46,157 nucleotides of DNA from Microbacterium sp. 5K110 (GTDB lineage Bacteria; Actinomycetota; Actinomycetes; Actinomycetales; Microbacteriaceae), in the NCBI RefSeq assembly GCF_005774735.1, contig NZ_VBUM01000019.1, forward strand, positions 1 through 46,157, in the 5' to 3' direction. A program made the position numbers and the translations under genes. Positions 7,449-17,747 of the stretch are shown here, piece by piece. The notes beneath the pieces are model-generated. The model was not told the DNA's origin. It saw only the letters and a program-made list of their open reading frames with translations, and did not search any database. Each line of letters opens with the position of its first letter. Positions within the stretch are counted from its first letter, which is position 1.

Positions 7449-10072
7449 GCGTCAGTACTTTCCTCGGGGGTCTCGGAAGAGGAGGCGGTCTCGGCGGCGT
7501 CGTCTGCTGCCGGATCGGTTGTCGTCTCCGTCGTCTCGGCCAGGTTCCGCTCGCTGTTCCTCGCGATCGCGATGATGCGGTCATCGCCTCCGGCGCGAGC
7601 GAACACGACGCCCATGGTGTCGCGTCCCTTAGCGGGCACCTCGGCCACGGAGGAGCGTACCACCTTGCCGCTGGCAAGAACCACAAGGACCTCATCACCC
7701 TCGGAGACCATCATTCCGCCCGCGAGAACACCGCGATCCTCGGTCAGACGGGCCACCTTGATGCCCAGTCCACCACGGTTCTGCATGCGGTATTCGGTGA
7801 CGGACGTGCGCTTGGCGTACCCGCCCTCGGTCACGATGAAGACGAACTCGTCGTCCTTGGCAACGGATGCCGAGAGCAAGCTGTCGCCGGCACGGAAGTC
7901 CATGCCCTTCACACCCGACGTCGACCGGCCCATCGGGCGCAGCGCGCTGTCGGTGGCCGAGAAGCGCAGGGACATGCCGAGGCGGCTGATGAGGAGGATG
8001 TCGTCGCCCTCGTCCACCAGCAGAGCGCTCACGAGCTCGTCCGCGGCACCGGGCTCGGTGTCGTCACCGTCGTCCGAGGCCTGACCGCGCAGCTTGATCG
8101 CGATGACACCGCCCTGACGGTTGGTGTCGTACTCGGTGAGGCGCGTCTTCTTCACCAGTCCCGCACGCGTGGCCAGGACGAGGTACGTCGCGACGGTGTA
8201 GTCGCGGATGTCGAGGATCTGGGCGATCTCTTCGTCCGGCTGCAGCGCGAGGAGGTTCGCGACGTGCTGGCCCTTGGCATCCCGACCCGCCTCGGGGACC
8301 TCATAGGCCTTCGAGCGGTAGACGCGACCCTTGTTCGTGAAGAACAACAGCCAGTGGTGCGTCGTCGTGACGAAGAAGTGCTCGACGACGTCGTCGGCGC
8401 GCAGCTGCGCACCCTTCACGCCCTTGCCGCCGCGGTGCTGCGAACGGTAGTTGTCGCTGCGCGTGCGCTTGATGTAGCCGTCGCGGGTGACCGTGATGAC
8501 CATCTCTTCTTCGGCGATGAGGTCTTCGATCGACACGTCGCCGTCGAAGCCGTGCAGGATCTCGGTGCGCCGGTCGTCGCCGAAGCGGTCGACGATCGCC
8601 GTGAGCTCGTCGCGGATGATCGTGCGCTGGCGGCCGGGGGTGGCGAGGATGTCGTTGTAGTCGGCGATGCGGGCTTCGAGCTCCTGCGCCTCGTCGACGA
8701 TCTTCTGCCGCTCGAGGGCCGCCAGGCGACGCAGCTGCATGTCGAGGATGGCCTGCGCCTGGATGTCGTCGATGTCGAGGAGCTTCTGCAGGCCCTCATT
8801 GGCATCCTGGGCCGTCGGCGAGCGACGGATGAGGGCGATGACCTCGTCGAGGGCGTCGAGCGCCTTGAGGTATCCGCGCAGGATGTGCATGCGCTCTTCG
8901 GCCTTGCGCAGACGGTAGCGCGTACGCCGGACGATGACCTCGACCTGGTGGTCGATCCACAGGCTGATGAAGCCGTCGAGCGAGAGCGTGCGCGGCACAC
9001 CGTCGACGATGGCCAGCATGTTGGCGCCGAAGTTCTCCTGCAGCTGCGTGTGCTTGTACAGGTTGTTCAGGACGACCTTGGCGACCGCGTCGCGCTTGAG
9101 CACGATGACGAGGCGCTGGCCGGTGCGGCCCGAGGTCTCGTCACGGATGTCGGCGATGCCGGTGATCTTGCCCTCACGGGCGAGATCACCGATCTTCACC
9201 GCGACGTTGTCGGGGTTGACCTGGTACGGCAGCTCGGTGATCACGAGGCACGTGCGGCCCTGGATCTCTTCGATGTTGACCACGGCCCGCATCGTGATGG
9301 ATCCACGACCGGTCCGGTAGGCCTCCTTGATGCCCCGCGTGCCGAGGATCTGGGCGTGGGTCGGAAAGTCGGGCCCGGGGATGCGCTCCATGAGCGCCTC
9401 GAGCAGCTCTTCGCGGGTGGCATCCGGGTTCTCGAGGGCCCACAGGGCGCCGGCGGAGACCTCGCGCAGGTTGTGCGGCGGGATGTTGGTCGCCATACCG
9501 ACCGCGATACCGACGGAGCCGTTGACGAGGAGGTTCGGGAAGCGCGACGGCAGGACCGTGGGCTCCTGCGTCTGGCCGTCGTAGTTGTCCTCGAAGTCGA
9601 CGGTCTCTTCTTCGATGTCGCGCACCATCTCGAGCGCGAGGGGAGCCATCTTCGTCTCGGTGTACCGCGGGGCGGCGGCGCCCTGGTTGCCGGGCGAACC
9701 GAAGTTGCCCTGGCCGAGAGCCAACGGGTAGCGCAGCGACCACGGCTGCACAAGACGCACGAGGGCGTCGTAGATCGGGGCGTCACCGTGCGGGTGGTAG
9801 TGCCCCATGACCTCGCCGACGACGCGCGCGCACTTCGAGAACGACTTGTCGGGGCGGAAGCCGCCGTCGTACATGCCGTAGATCACTCGGCGGTGGACGG
9901 GCTTGAGTCCGTCGCGCACGTCGGGCAGCGCGCGCCCGACGATGACGCTCATCGCGTAGTCGAGGTAGCTCCGCTGCATCTCGAGCTGGAGGTCGACCTG
10001 GTCGATCTTGCCGTGGTTGTGTGCGGCGTCCTCGCGCGCGTCGGCGGGCTCGGGAGTGGTGTCGTCAGCCAT
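7445..10072 (-). CDS. gyrA: DNA gyrase subunit A
   Basis: GyrA is the breakage-reunion subunit of gyrase, which introduces negative supercoils. The 875 residues include the conserved start of the catalytic domain ([20 protein letters not shown]), the quinolone-resistance region with [10 protein letters not shown], the catalytic tyrosine at about 137 in RYTE, and a carboxy-terminal beta-pinwheel with the GyrA box QRGGKG-like QHRGGKG at about 540. The tail is acidic and Thr/Glu-rich. The ATG start is 31 bases after gyrB on the same strand. In the quinolone-resistance region I read GDAPIYD with alanine, a state typical of actinobacteria. Confidence 0.98.
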   Translation of the reverse strand: MADDTTPEPADAREDAAHNHGKIDQVDLQLEMQRSYLDYAMSVIVGRALPDVRDGLKPVHRRVIYGMYDGGFRPDKSFSKCARVVGEVMGHYHPHGDAPIYDALVRLVQPWSLRYPLALGQGNFGSPGNQGAAAPRYTETKMAPLALEMVRDIEEETVDFEDNYDGQTQEPTVLPSRFPNLLVNGSVGIAVGMATNIPPHNLREVSAGALWALENPDATREELLEALMERIPGPDFPTHAQILGTRGIKEAYRTGRGSITMRAVVNIEEIQGRTCLVITELPYQVNPDNVAVKIGDLAREGKITGIADIRDETSGRTGQRLVIVLKRDAVAKVVLNNLYKHTQLQENFGANMLAIVDGVPRTLSLDGFISLWIDHQVEVIVRRTRYRLRKAEERMHILRGYLKALDALDEVIALIRRSPTAQDANEGLQKLLDIDDIQAQAILDMQLRRLAALERQKIVDEAQELEARIADYNDILATPGRQRTIIRDELTAIVDRFGDDRRTEILHGFDGDVSIEDLIAEEEMVITVTRDGYIKRTRSDNYRSQHRGGKGVKGAQLRADDVVEHFFVTTTHHWLLFFTNKGRVYRSKAYEVPEAGRDAKGQHVANLLALQPDEEIAQILDIRDYTVATYLVLATRAGLVKKTRLTEYDTNRQGGVIAIKLRGQASDDGDDTEPGAADELVSALLVDEGDDILLISRLGMSLRFSATDSALRPMGRSTSGVKGMDFRAGDSLLSASVAKDDEFVFIVTEGGYAKRTSVTEYRMQNRGGLGIKVARLTEDRGVLAGGMMVSEGDEVLVVLASGKVVRSSVAEVPAKGRDTMGVVFARAGGDDRIIAIARNSERNLAETTETTTDPAADDAAETASSSETPEESTDA

Positions 10073-10103
10073 GGATTCTCAGTTTCGTATCGAGTCGACC
10101 GGA

Positions 10104-12137
10104 TCAGATGTCGAGGAAGCGGACGTCTTTGGCGTTGCGCTGGATGAAGCTGCGACGCGACTCGACGTCTTCGCCCATGAGGACCGAGAAGATCTCGTCG
10201 GCCGCGGCCGCGTCGTCGATCGTGACCTGCTTGAGCGTGCGGGTCTCGGGGTCCATCGTGGTCTCCCACAGTTCGTGGTCGTTCATCTCGCCGAGACCCT
10301 TGTAGCGCTGGATGCCATTGTCTTTGGGGATACGACGGCCCGAGGCCTGCCCATCGACCAGCATCGCGTCGCGCTCCCGGTCGCTGTAGGCGTACTCGTG
10401 GGGGTGGTTCGACCACTTCAAGCGGTACAGCGGCGGCTGCGCGAGGTAGACGTACCCGGCCTCGATGAGTCCGCGCATGTAGCGGAACAGCAGCGTCAGC
10501 AGCAGCGTCGTGATGTGCTGGCCGTCGACGTCGGCATCGGCCATCAGCACGATCTTGTGATACCGCGCCTTGGCCATGTCGAAGTCCTCGCCGATGCCCG
10601 TGCCGAAGGCCTGGATCATCGCCTGGACTTCTTTGTTGCCCAGGGCGCGGTCGAGACGCGCGCGCTCGACGTTGAGGATCTTGCCGCGCAGCGCCAGGAT
10701 CGCCTGCGTGTGCGGATCGCGTCCCTGCACCGCGGAACCGCCGGCGGAGTCACCCTCGACGAGGAAGATCTCGCTGATCGAGGGGTCCTTCGACGTGCAG
10801 TCCTTGAGCTTGTCGGGCATCGCGGCGGACTCGAACACGCTCTTGCGACGAGCGGTCTCGCGCGCCTTGCGGGCGGCCAGGCGGGCCGTCGCGGCGTCGA
10901 TCGCCTTGCGGATGATGTTCTTCGCCTGGCCCGGGTTGCGGTCGAACCAGTCGCCCAGCTTGTCTCCGACGACCTTCTGCACGAACGCGCGGGCCTCGGT
11001 GTTGCCCAGCTTGGTCTTGGTCTGGCCCTCGAACTGCGGCTCCGACAGCTTGACCGAGATGACGGCCGTGAGCCCCTCGCGGATGTCCTCGCCCGTGAGG
11101 TTGTCGTCCTTCTCCTTCAGGAGATTGTTCGCGCGCGCATAGCGGTTGACGAGCGTGGTCAGCGCGGCGCGGAAGCCCTCTTCGTGCGTGCCGCCCTCGT
11201 GCGTGTTGATCGTGTTCGCGTACGTGAAGACGTTCTCGGTGTACGCCGTCGTCCACTGCATCGCGAGCTCGAGCGCGATCTTGCGGTCGGTGTCCTCGGA
11301 CTCGACCTCGATGACCTCGTCGTTGACGACGTCGGCCTTGCGTACGCGGTTGAGGTGTTCGACGTAGTCGACGAGACCGCGCTCGTAGAGGAAGCTGTCG
11401 TGCCGCCCCTGCGTGACCTCTTCGCCGGGCTCGCCCTCGGTCACCACCGACTGGGGACGCTCGTCGCGCAGGCTGATGCGAAGTCCCTTGTTGAGGAACG
11501 CCATCTGCTGGAAGCGCGTGCGGAGCGTGTCGTAGTCGAAGTCGACGGTGTCGAAGATCGTGGCATCCGGCCAGAAGGTGATCGACGTGCCGGTCTCTTC
11601 GGTCTCTTCGGCCTGCTCGAGCGGAGCGAGAGGGACGCCACCGTCACGGAAGGACTGGCGCCACGCGTGGCCCTGACGCTTGACCTCGACCTCGAGGCGC
11701 GTCGAGAGGGCGTTGACGACGGACGAGCCGACACCGTGCAGACCACCCGAGACGGCGTACCCGCCGCCGCCGAACTTTCCACCGGCGTGCAGGACGGTCA
11801 GGACGACCTCGACGGTCGACTTGCCCTCGGTGCGGTGCATGTCGACCGGGATGCCACGACCGTTGTCGATCACGCGGACGGCGCCGTCCGAGAGGATCGT
11901 GACATCGATCGTGTCGCAGTAGCCGGCGAGCGCCTCGTCGACGGAGTTGTCGACGATCTCTTGCACGAGGTGGTGCAGACCCCGCTCACCGGTCGAGCCG
12001 ATGTACATGCCGGGACGCTTGCGGACCGCTTCGAGACCCTCGAGCACCTGGATGGCGTCGGCCCCGTACTCGTTGGTCACCTTGGGGCTGGTCTTCTCGG
12101 GTTCCTCGGAAACGCTGTCGGGGTTTTCGGACGTCAT
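10104..12137 (-). CDS. gyrB: DNA gyrase subunit B
   Basis: GyrB is the ATPase and TOPRIM subunit of gyrase. The 677-residue protein shows the GHKL ATPase features [22 protein letters not shown] and [11 protein letters not shown], then the TOPRIM motif EGDSAGGSA, the metal-binding DADVDG and the signature [11 protein letters not shown]. The chosen ATG gives MTSENPDS, followed by an acidic head. An upstream in-frame extension is not supported because the promoter TAAGAT (12175-12180) lies in it. The gene is cotranscribed with gyrA. Confidence 0.98.
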   Translation of the reverse strand: MTSENPDSVSEEPEKTSPKVTNEYGADAIQVLEGLEAVRKRPGMYIGSTGERGLHHLVQEIVDNSVDEALAGYCDTIDVTILSDGAVRVIDNGRGIPVDMHRTEGKSTVEVVLTVLHAGGKFGGGGYAVSGGLHGVGSSVVNALSTRLEVEVKRQGHAWRQSFRDGGVPLAPLEQAEETEETGTSITFWPDATIFDTVDFDYDTLRTRFQQMAFLNKGLRISLRDERPQSVVTEGEPGEEVTQGRHDSFLYERGLVDYVEHLNRVRKADVVNDEVIEVESEDTDRKIALELAMQWTTAYTENVFTYANTINTHEGGTHEEGFRAALTTLVNRYARANNLLKEKDDNLTGEDIREGLTAVISVKLSEPQFEGQTKTKLGNTEARAFVQKVVGDKLGDWFDRNPGQAKNIIRKAIDAATARLAARKARETARRKSVFESAAMPDKLKDCTSKDPSISEIFLVEGDSAGGSAVQGRDPHTQAILALRGKILNVERARLDRALGNKEVQAMIQAFGTGIGEDFDMAKARYHKIVLMADADVDGQHITTLLLTLLFRYMRGLIEAGYVYLAQPPLYRLKWSNHPHEYAYSDRERDAMLVDGQASGRRIPKDNGIQRYKGLGEMNDHELWETTMDPETRTLKQVTIDDAAAADEIFSVLMGEDVESRRSFIQRNAKDVRFLDI

Positions 12138-12174
12138 GACTTCGCGAGCTCCAGATCGATTCGTCGGAACGTCC

Positions 12175-12180
12175 ATCTTA
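12175..12180 (-). promoter_or_regulatory. -10 hexamer of the gyrB-gyrA operon
   Basis: On the minus strand TAAGAT lies 38 bases before the gyrB ATG, in the 119-base gap after the DUF721 gene. I see no clear -35 element. In many bacteria gyrase promoters respond to supercoiling, but that cannot be read from the sequence. Confidence 0.45.
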
Positions 12181-12256
12181 CCGCGCGGGGCTTCTTCTCG
12201 CGGTGTGTACGCCCATATGCGGGGAGAAATCGCGTCGCGCCGACACAGACCATGGC

Positions 12257-12751
12257 CTAGCCGTAGGTATCGCGCGGGCCGCGGCCTGGAACGGCTCTCG
12301 TCCCCCATTTCCAAGAGGGGACGTCCGGCCCGATGAAGCGGATCGACTCGACCCCCGCCTCGGGGAATCGTCGGATGATCTCCGACAGGATGTGCGCGCG
12401 CATCAACTGCAGCTGCTTTGCCCACGCGGTCGAGTCGGCCTGGACGGTGAGCGTCCCGCCGTCCATCGCCACCGGGCGCGTGTGCGCGGCCGTATCGGCG
12501 CCGGCCACGTCGTGCCACGTGCGAACCAAGTCTTCACGGGCGAGCTGCGGCTCCCACCCGGCCGAATGGGTCAAGGCCGACAGCACGTCGCCGAGACCGC
12601 GGGGATCCCGACCGGGGGTGAATGGTGCGTTCTCGCCGTCGTCGGCGCGGCGTCGGCGCTTCTTCTTGCGGTACGGCGAGGGCTCGAGACCTCGCAGGCG
12701 CAAATACGTGGCCATCGTCTCGGGGAGATCGGATTCGTCAGCCATCGGCAT
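12257..12751 (-). CDS. DUF721 (DciA-like) protein
   Basis: The 164-residue protein has a basic segment ([13 protein letters not shown]) followed by the DUF721 fold (about residues 50-130; [20 protein letters not shown], then [13 protein letters not shown]). DUF721 proteins in the dnaA-recF-gyrB neighbourhood of actinobacteria are related to DciA, which helps load the replicative helicase (family knowledge). Its start overlaps recF. Two ATGs six bases apart (12751 and 12745) are both possible. Confidence 0.88.
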   Translation of the reverse strand: MPMADESDLPETMATYLRLRGLEPSPYRKKKRRRRADDGENAPFTPGRDPRGLGDVLSALTHSAGWEPQLAREDLVRTWHDVAGADTAAHTRPVAMDGGTLTVQADSTAWAKQLQLMRAHILSEIIRRFPEAGVESIRFIGPDVPSWKWGTRAVPGRGPRDTYG

Positions 12752-13889
12752 CCAGGATCCGTCCCGCGTCGACCCGAACGATGTGGGCGCGCAGCCCGTC
12801 GGGGACGTCTTCTTCGACGGCCGACGTCACGATGACCTGCTCGTAGCCGGCGACGAGTTCCGCCAAGCGGGTGCGCCGACCGGCGTCGAGCTCGGCGAAG
12901 ACGTCGTCGAGGATGAGCACGGGGTCTCCGAGGCGCGACTCGGCGCGCAGCAGCTCGGCCGATGCGAGGCGGAGGGCGAGGGCGACCGACCAGGACTCAC
13001 CGTGCGAGGCGTACCCCTTGACGGGAAGGCCGCGTACCTCGAGGACAAGATCGTCGCGGTGCGGTCCCACGAGCGTGAGCCCGCGCTCGAGCTCGGCCGA
13101 CCGTCGAGCCGCCAGTGCGGCCCGGAACTGCTCGGCGAGCGAACCGGACGATGCTCCGACCGTCACCTCGTCGCCCTCTTCCGGGTCGGAACCGCCGACC
13201 GACAGCGCCCAGCGCAGACGCGGGTCGTGATCGGCTCCGGCGATCGCGGTGTACGCCTCGGCGACCGGGGCGGAGAGGTCGGATGCCAACGCCGACCGGG
13301 CCTCGATGACCTCGGTGCCGAGGGTGACGAGCTTGTCGTCCCACACGTCGAGGGTGCCGAGAGCGTCGCCGCGGATCCCCCGCGCGCGGGCGGACTTCAA
13401 CAGCGCGGTGCGCTGGCGCAGAACGCGGTCGTAGTCGGCGAGCACACCGGCCAATCGCGGCGTCCGCTGCACGATGAGCTGATCCGCGAAGCGACGGCGG
13501 GACGACGGGTCACCGCGCACGATCTGCAGGTCTTCCGGGGCGAACAGCACGACCTGGGCGTACCGGGGCAGCTCGGCGGTGCGGACGTTCACGCCGTTGA
13601 CCCGCGCTTTGTTCGACCCCTGGCGGTTGAGCTGCAGCTCGAGCAGGACGCTGCGGTCACCGTGCGCCAGACGGGCGCGGACGATCGCGGCATCCGCTCC
13701 ATCGCGCACCATCGGCGCGTCGCTCGAGACGCGGTGCGAGCCCAGCGTCGCAAGGTAGGCGACGGCCTCGACGAGGTTGGTCTTGCCCTGCCCGTTACGC
13801 CCGACGAAGAGATTGGCTCCCGGGGAGAGCGAGACGCCGGCCGCCGCGTAATTGCGGAAGTCCGTCAGTTCGAGCTGCTCCACGATCAC
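12738..13889 (-). CDS. recF: DNA replication and repair protein RecF
   Basis: RecF is an SMC-like ATPase that helps RecA load at single-strand gaps. The 383-residue protein has the Walker A GRNGQGKTNLVEA (about 30-42), the signature-like region before the Walker B ILDDVFAELD, and the amino end VEQLELTDFRNY typical of RecF. The GTG start lies 48 bases after dnaN. The 3' end overlaps the DUF721 gene. All features are intact. Confidence 0.97.
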   Translation of the reverse strand: MIVEQLELTDFRNYAAAGVSLSPGANLFVGRNGQGKTNLVEAVAYLATLGSHRVSSDAPMVRDGADAAIVRARLAHGDRSVLLELQLNRQGSNKARVNGVNVRTAELPRYAQVVLFAPEDLQIVRGDPSSRRRFADQLIVQRTPRLAGVLADYDRVLRQRTALLKSARARGIRGDALGTLDVWDDKLVTLGTEVIEARSALASDLSAPVAEAYTAIAGADHDPRLRWALSVGGSDPEEGDEVTVGASSGSLAEQFRAALAARRSAELERGLTLVGPHRDDLVLEVRGLPVKGYASHGESWSVALALRLASAELLRAESRLGDPVLILDDVFAELDAGRRTRLAELVAGYEQVIVTSAVEEDVPDGLRAHIVRVDAGRILDADG

Positions 13890-13937
13890 CGGGTCAGACT
13901 ACCCGCCGCCCCCGACATCGGACGGCCCGCCTCTGGC

Positions 13938-15089
13938 TCAGCGCAGCAGCAGGTTCGGCTGCAGGAGGTACTTGAACGAGCCCTCGCCACCCTTGTCGAC
14001 CGAGGTCTGCGGGGTGATGAGCACGGGGCTCAGCTTGTTCGCGTTGTCGCTCGAGGTGAACGTGATCCGCGTGAATTCGCTACGAACGGCACCCAGGGAC
14101 TCGAGGAGGTACTGGGGGTTCAGACCCAGCGTGACCTCGTCGCCGAGGAGCGTCGCGTCGACGGACTCGGTGGCGCGCGCCTGCTCGGTGCCCGAGGCAT
14201 CCATGGACACCCCGTCGGGCCCGAAGGTGAACCGCAGGGGCGCGGAGCGGTCGAGCACGAGCGCGACACGGCGGACCGCTTCCGCGAGCTCGGCCGTGTT
14301 GACGACGCTGTGGTGTTCGGTCTGCTCGGGGAACAACCGGCGGACCGGCGGGAAGTTGCCCTTGATGAGCAGGGACGTCACGGTCTTGTTGCCCGCGGTG
14401 AAGGCGATGATCTCGCGATCGCCCGAGCCCGAGAACGCGATCGAGATGTCGCCGCCGTGCGCGAAGGTCTTGCCGACCTCTTGGAGCGTACGGGCGGGCA
14501 CGAGGGCTGCGGTGGGCTCGTCGGATGCCGCAGCACCGCCGTCCCACGGGATCTCGCGCAGAGCGACGCGGTAGCGGTCGGTGGCGACGAGGCTCAGTCG
14601 CGTTCCCGTCACCTCGAGCTGCACGCCGGTGAGCACCGGGGTGACGTCGTCGCGCGAGGCGGCGAACGCGACCTGCGCGATCGCGGTGGCGAAGTCGTCG
14701 GCCGGCACGAGTCCGGACTCGCCCGTGACCTCGGGGATCGCGGGGTATTCCTGGACGGGCATCGACGCGAGCGTGAAGCGGGCGGAGCCGCAGGTCAGGA
14801 GGATCCCTCCGTCGTCGTCGACGGTGATCTGGATCGGTGCGTTGGGGAGTCGGCTCGCGATGTCCGAGAGCAACCGGCCGTGGACGAGGATCGTGCCCGG
14901 CTCGTCGACGGTCGCCTCGATCGTCGTGCGCGCGGAGGCCTCGTAGTCGAACGCCGCGAGGGTGAGCCCCTGGTCGCCGGCCTCGATCAGCACACCGGCG
15001 AGGATCGGCTGCGGGTTGCGCTGCGGCAGGAGCTTGACCACGAACGAAACGGCTTCGCTGAAGACATCGCGATTGACGTGAAACTTCAC
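13938..15089 (-). CDS. dnaN: DNA polymerase III sliding clamp (beta subunit)
   Basis: This is the ring-shaped processivity factor of the replicative polymerase. The 383-residue protein begins MKFHVNRDVFSEAVSFVVK and has three clamp domains, including ATDRYRVALREI in domain 2. The GTG start follows AAGGGAG at seven-base spacing. An upstream in-frame extension of 30 codons runs into the origin region and has no support. It lies immediately left of oriC and is transcribed away from it. Confidence 0.98.
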   Translation of the reverse strand: MKFHVNRDVFSEAVSFVVKLLPQRNPQPILAGVLIEAGDQGLTLAAFDYEASARTTIEATVDEPGTILVHGRLLSDIASRLPNAPIQITVDDDGGILLTCGSARFTLASMPVQEYPAIPEVTGESGLVPADDFATAIAQVAFAASRDDVTPVLTGVQLEVTGTRLSLVATDRYRVALREIPWDGGAAASDEPTAALVPARTLQEVGKTFAHGGDISIAFSGSGDREIIAFTAGNKTVTSLLIKGNFPPVRRLFPEQTEHHSVVNTAELAEAVRRVALVLDRSAPLRFTFGPDGVSMDASGTEQARATESVDATLLGDEVTLGLNPQYLLESLGAVRSEFTRITFTSSDNANKLSPVLITPQTSVDKGGEGSFKYLLQPNLLLR

Positions 15090-15188
15090 GGGCGCTCCCT
15101 TGACGGCGGTATGGCTTACCCATGCTAGTCCCCGACTGCGTCCGCACATGTCGGGCGCCCGGCCGCACCACAAGGTCATCGAATCTCT

Positions 15189-15322
15189 GTTAACTCATGA
15201 ATGGGATCTTCATCTTGTTAACAGCTGTGGAGAGTGTGGATAACTTGCGCGATGCGTGTTAACAGAAGGGGACTACACGCGTGTGACCTGTGGACGCACT
15301 GCGGAGAGCCTGGGCAGTTAAC
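15189..15322. repeat. Cluster of four GTTAAC palindromes in oriC
   Basis: GTTAAC occurs at 15189-15194, 15217-15222, 15258-15263 and 15317-15322, with a fifth copy upstream of dnaA at 17153-17158. Three of the four oriC copies are preceded by T (TGTTAAC). Such an AT-rich palindrome is expected about once per 16 kb at this base composition. Confidence 0.75.
15235..15243 (-). promoter_or_regulatory. DnaA box
   Basis: Perfect TTATCCACA on the minus strand. Confidence 0.8.
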
Positions 15323-15350
15323 ACGATCGAGAGGTCGTCGGTTCTGAGGC

Positions 15351-15359
15351 TCCTCCACA
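15351..15359 (+). promoter_or_regulatory. Weak DnaA box
   Basis: TCCTCCACA, two mismatches to TTATCCACA, in the oriC gap. Confidence 0.4.
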
Positions 15360-15402
15360 GGCGGACGCGTGTCGTTCACATCTCATCCGCAGAGAATCCG
15401 AG

Positions 15403-15411
15403 TTATCCACA
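15403..15411 (+). promoter_or_regulatory. DnaA box
   Basis: Perfect TTATCCACA on the plus strand. Confidence 0.8.
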
Positions 15412-15413
15412 GG

Positions 15414-15422
15414 TTTTCCACA
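15414..15422 (+). promoter_or_regulatory. DnaA box (one mismatch)
   Basis: TTTTCCACA, directly adjacent and in the same orientation as the perfect box (11 bases start to start). Confidence 0.65.
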
Positions 15423-15492
15423 CTGTGTAGAACCGACTGAACTATGTGCCGCGAACGGCTTTAGGAGCCTCGCTCGCGGCGCAGAACGACGA

Positions 15493-15524
15493 AGGGGTTC
15501 GCCCGCGGATGCGGACGAACCCCT
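15493..15524 (-). terminator. dnaA terminator hairpin
   Basis: Perfect 9-base arms AGGGGTTCG (15493-15501) and CGAACCCCT (15516-15524) with a smaller CCGC/GCGG stem inside, 17 bases after the dnaA stop in the direction of transcription. Confidence 0.65.
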
Positions 15525-15540
15525 CGGTTCTGGTGGGCGC

Positions 15541-16968
15541 TCAGCGCATGCGCCCCAACTGGGTCGTGATCTCGGAGACCTGGTTGTAGATCGAGCGTCG
15601 CTCCTTCATGAGGTCGCTGATCTTCTTGTAGGCGTACATCACGGTCGTGTGATCGCGGTTGCCGAAAAGCTGGCCGATCTTGGGCAACGACAGACTCGTG
15701 CGCTCTCGACAGAGGTACATCGCGATCTGCCGGGCCGTGGCGACCGCCTGCGAACGGCTCGATCCATACAGGTCGTCGACCGACAGCTTGAAGTACTGCG
15801 CGGTGGCCGTGATGATGTCGGTCGGCGAGACGACGTTCGCGTCATCCTGGTCGATGATGTCGCGCAGGACGGTCTGGGCCAGCGACATATCGAGGGTCGA
15901 GCGATTCAGGCTGGCGAACGCGGACACGCGGATCAGCGCGCCTTCGAGCTCGCGGATGTTCGACGAGACCACGGTGGCGATGTACTCGAGCACGTCGTCC
16001 GGGATCAGCAGACGCTCGCTCTGTGCCTTCTTGCGGAGGATCGCGATGCGGGTCTCGAGATCGGGCGCCTGCACGTCGGTGATCAGGCCCCACTCAAAGC
16101 GGCTGCGCATGCGGTCTTCGAAGCCGGTCAGCTGTTTCGGAGGCAGGTCGCTCGTGATCACGACTTGCTTGTCGTGATCGTGCAGCGTGTTGAAGGTGTG
16201 GAAGAAGGCTTCCTGGGTCTCGGCGCGCCCCTGCAGGAACTGGATGTCGTCAATGAGGAGGATGTCGACGTCGCGGTACCGGGCCTGGAAGGCAGAGCCG
16301 CGGTTGTTCGCGATCGAGTTGATGAAGTCGTTCGTGAACTCCTCGCTCGAGACGTACCGCACGCGGATGCCGGCGTACATGCTCGCGGCGTAATCGCCGA
16401 TGGCGTGGAGGAGGTGGGTCTTGCCGAGTCCCGAGTCGCCGTAGATGAAGAGAGGGTTGTACGCCTTTGCGGGGGCTTCGGCCACGGCGACGGCGGCGGC
16501 ATGCGCGAAGCGGTTGGACTGCCCGATGACGAAGTTGTCGAACGTGTACTTCGGGTTGAGCCGGGTGTCGTTGCGGGATGCCGGGACGATCGGGTCGGGG
16601 GTCTGCTCGGTGATCGACGAACTCGTCGTCGGCGCGGTGGGAGCCGAGTTCGGACGTTCTTCGGCCGAGGGAGCCGAGCGGTGCGACTCGATGAGATCGG
16701 GGTTCACGACCACCCGGAAATTGCTGACCTCGGGGTCGATGCCCTGCACGTGAGTGAGGGCCTCGAGGATGGGCGCGCGCATGCGCTTGTTCATCTGCGC
16801 GGCGGTCAGGTCGTTGGGAACGTCGAGATAGAGCGTCCCGCCCATCACACCCTGCGGCACGGCGAGATTGAGGAAGCCGTGAAGCTGCGGGGTGACGCGG
16901 TCGTCGGTGAGGAGATGGTCGAGCACGGCGGACCAGACGGGGACATCCGGTACTTGGTGCAGTGACAT
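15541..16968 (-). CDS. dnaA: Chromosomal replication initiator DnaA
   Basis: DnaA binds origin boxes, melts oriC and loads helicase. The 475-residue protein has the amino domain (VWSAVLDHLL), a Pro/Thr-rich linker, the AAA+ core with Walker A GDSGLGKTHLLHA and Walker B ILLIDDIQFL, sensor motifs, and the carboxy DNA-binding signature GNRDHTTVMYAYKKI. The ATG start follows GGAGGGGAT closely. The longer in-frame extension crosses the upstream DnaA box and is rejected. A DnaA box at 17020-17028 in its leader suggests autoregulation. Confidence 0.98.
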   Translation of the reverse strand: MSLHQVPDVPVWSAVLDHLLTDDRVTPQLHGFLNLAVPQGVMGGTLYLDVPNDLTAAQMNKRMRAPILEALTHVQGIDPEVSNFRVVVNPDLIESHRSAPSAEERPNSAPTAPTTSSSITEQTPDPIVPASRNDTRLNPKYTFDNFVIGQSNRFAHAAAVAVAEAPAKAYNPLFIYGDSGLGKTHLLHAIGDYAASMYAGIRVRYVSSEEFTNDFINSIANNRGSAFQARYRDVDILLIDDIQFLQGRAETQEAFFHTFNTLHDHDKQVVITSDLPPKQLTGFEDRMRSRFEWGLITDVQAPDLETRIAILRKKAQSERLLIPDDVLEYIATVVSSNIRELEGALIRVSAFASLNRSTLDMSLAQTVLRDIIDQDDANVVSPTDIITATAQYFKLSVDDLYGSSRSQAVATARQIAMYLCRERTSLSLPKIGQLFGNRDHTTVMYAYKKISDLMKERRSIYNQVSEITTQLGRMR

Positions 16969-17019
16969 ATCCCCTCCGGGATCTCGGCGCGCGGCTGTCG
17001 ACGTGCGACGCGCCGAACC

Positions 17020-17028
17020 TGTGGATAA
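17020..17028 (-). promoter_or_regulatory. DnaA box upstream of dnaA
   Basis: Perfect TTATCCACA on the minus strand, about 52 bases before the dnaA ATG, in the 294-base dnaA-rpmH gap. It is placed where DnaA binding could repress or tune dnaA. No confident promoter hexamers were assigned in this gap. Confidence 0.7.
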
Positions 17029-17262
17029 CTTCCGGGGACACGCTAGTTCGCGGTCCGCACGGAGCCAAATCAACTGTAGAACGCGCTCGCGTGTCTTTGC
17101 CACGGGTGTGGACGGGGGTTGGGGATAATGAGCGGTCGGCTTCTCGGTTTGAGTTAACGTCGCGCGCGACGTAGCCTTAGTCGGTTGACTTATGCCTAAA
17201 CGGCAGTCCCGACCACGTCCCCGGCAGAAGAGCATCGGGCGACATCACCTCCGGAGTGACCC

Positions 17263-17400
17263 ATGAGCAAGCGCACCTTCCAGCCCAACAACCGCCGCCG
17301 CGCCAAGAAGCACGGTTTCCGTGCCCGCATGCGCACGCGCGCCGGCCGCTCGATCCTGGCGGCGCGTCGCGCCAAGGGTCGCACCGAGCTCTCGGCCTGA
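17263..17400 (+). CDS. rpmH: 50S ribosomal protein L34
   Basis: A 45-residue, Arg/Lys-rich ribosomal protein with the family signature [18 protein letters not shown] followed by [15 protein letters not shown]. It is too short for common ORF cut-offs. The ATG follows CCGGAG at eight bases. It heads the rpmH-rnpA-yidD-yidC-jag-rsmG operon and is divergent from dnaA, as in most bacteria. Confidence 0.98.
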   Translation: MSKRTFQPNNRRRAKKHGFRARMRTRAGRSILAARRAKGRTELSA

Positions 17401-17408
17401 CCCACCTA

Positions 17409-17747
17409 GTGCTCGCGAAGCCGAACCGACTCACCCGCGGATCGGACTATAAGACCACCGTCCGTCGGGGTTCTCGGTGTGCCGGAGCGCACACCGTGAC
17501 GTACGTCGGCGGCGTGCCGGACGAGGGTCCGGCACGCTTCGGTTTCATCGTGAGCCGTCAGGTCGGCTCTGCCGTCACACGCAACACCGTGCGCCGCCGT
17601 CTCAAGGCGGTGTGCGCCGAGGCGCTCCCGCTGGTTCGCGGGGGCGCCTCGGTCGTCATTCGTGCGCTGCCCTCGGCGGCGACCGCTGACTACGCAACTC
17701 TTCGCGCCGACGTCGTCCGGTGCCTGGAACGTAAGGCCGCCGCGTGA
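17409..17747 (+). CDS. rnpA: Ribonuclease P protein component
   Basis: The protein subunit of RNase P, which with the M1 RNA removes 5' leaders from pre-tRNA. The 112-residue protein begins LAKPNRLTRGSDYKTTVRRG and contains the RNR-type motif NTVRRRLKAVCAEAL. The GTG start lies eight bases after the rpmH stop; a longer upstream frame overlaps rpmH and is rejected. The stop overlaps yidD by four bases. Confidence 0.96.
   Translation: MLAKPNRLTRGSDYKTTVRRGSRCAGAHTVTYVGGVPDEGPARFGFIVSRQVGSAVTRNTVRRRLKAVCAEALPLVRGGASVVIRALPSAATADYATLRADVVRCLERKAAA

Larger units (their letters stand above)
15090..15540. other. Replication origin oriC (dnaA-dnaN gap)
   Basis: This 451-base gene-free stretch lies between dnaN and dnaA, the standard actinobacterial origin location. 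It is visibly richer in AT than its surroundings between about 15180 and 15265. I see perfect DnaA boxes at 15235-15243 (minus) and 15403-15411 (plus), a one-mismatch box at 15414-15422 and a two-mismatch box at 15351-15359. Four GTTAAC hexamers lie at 15189, 15217, 15258 and 15317. Strand polarity of the flanking genes switches here, consistent with bidirectional replication. The dnaA terminator occupies the right end. Confidence 0.85.

Noticed and set aside
7319..10147. 942-codon plus-strand frame antisense to gyrA
   Set aside because: It is a shadow of the high-GC gyrA frame; gyrA has full-length, unmistakable gyrase motifs.
15541..17235. Longer DnaA beginning at 17235
   Set aside because: The extension covers the intergenic DnaA box and has no family similarity; GGAGGGG precedes the ATG at 16968.
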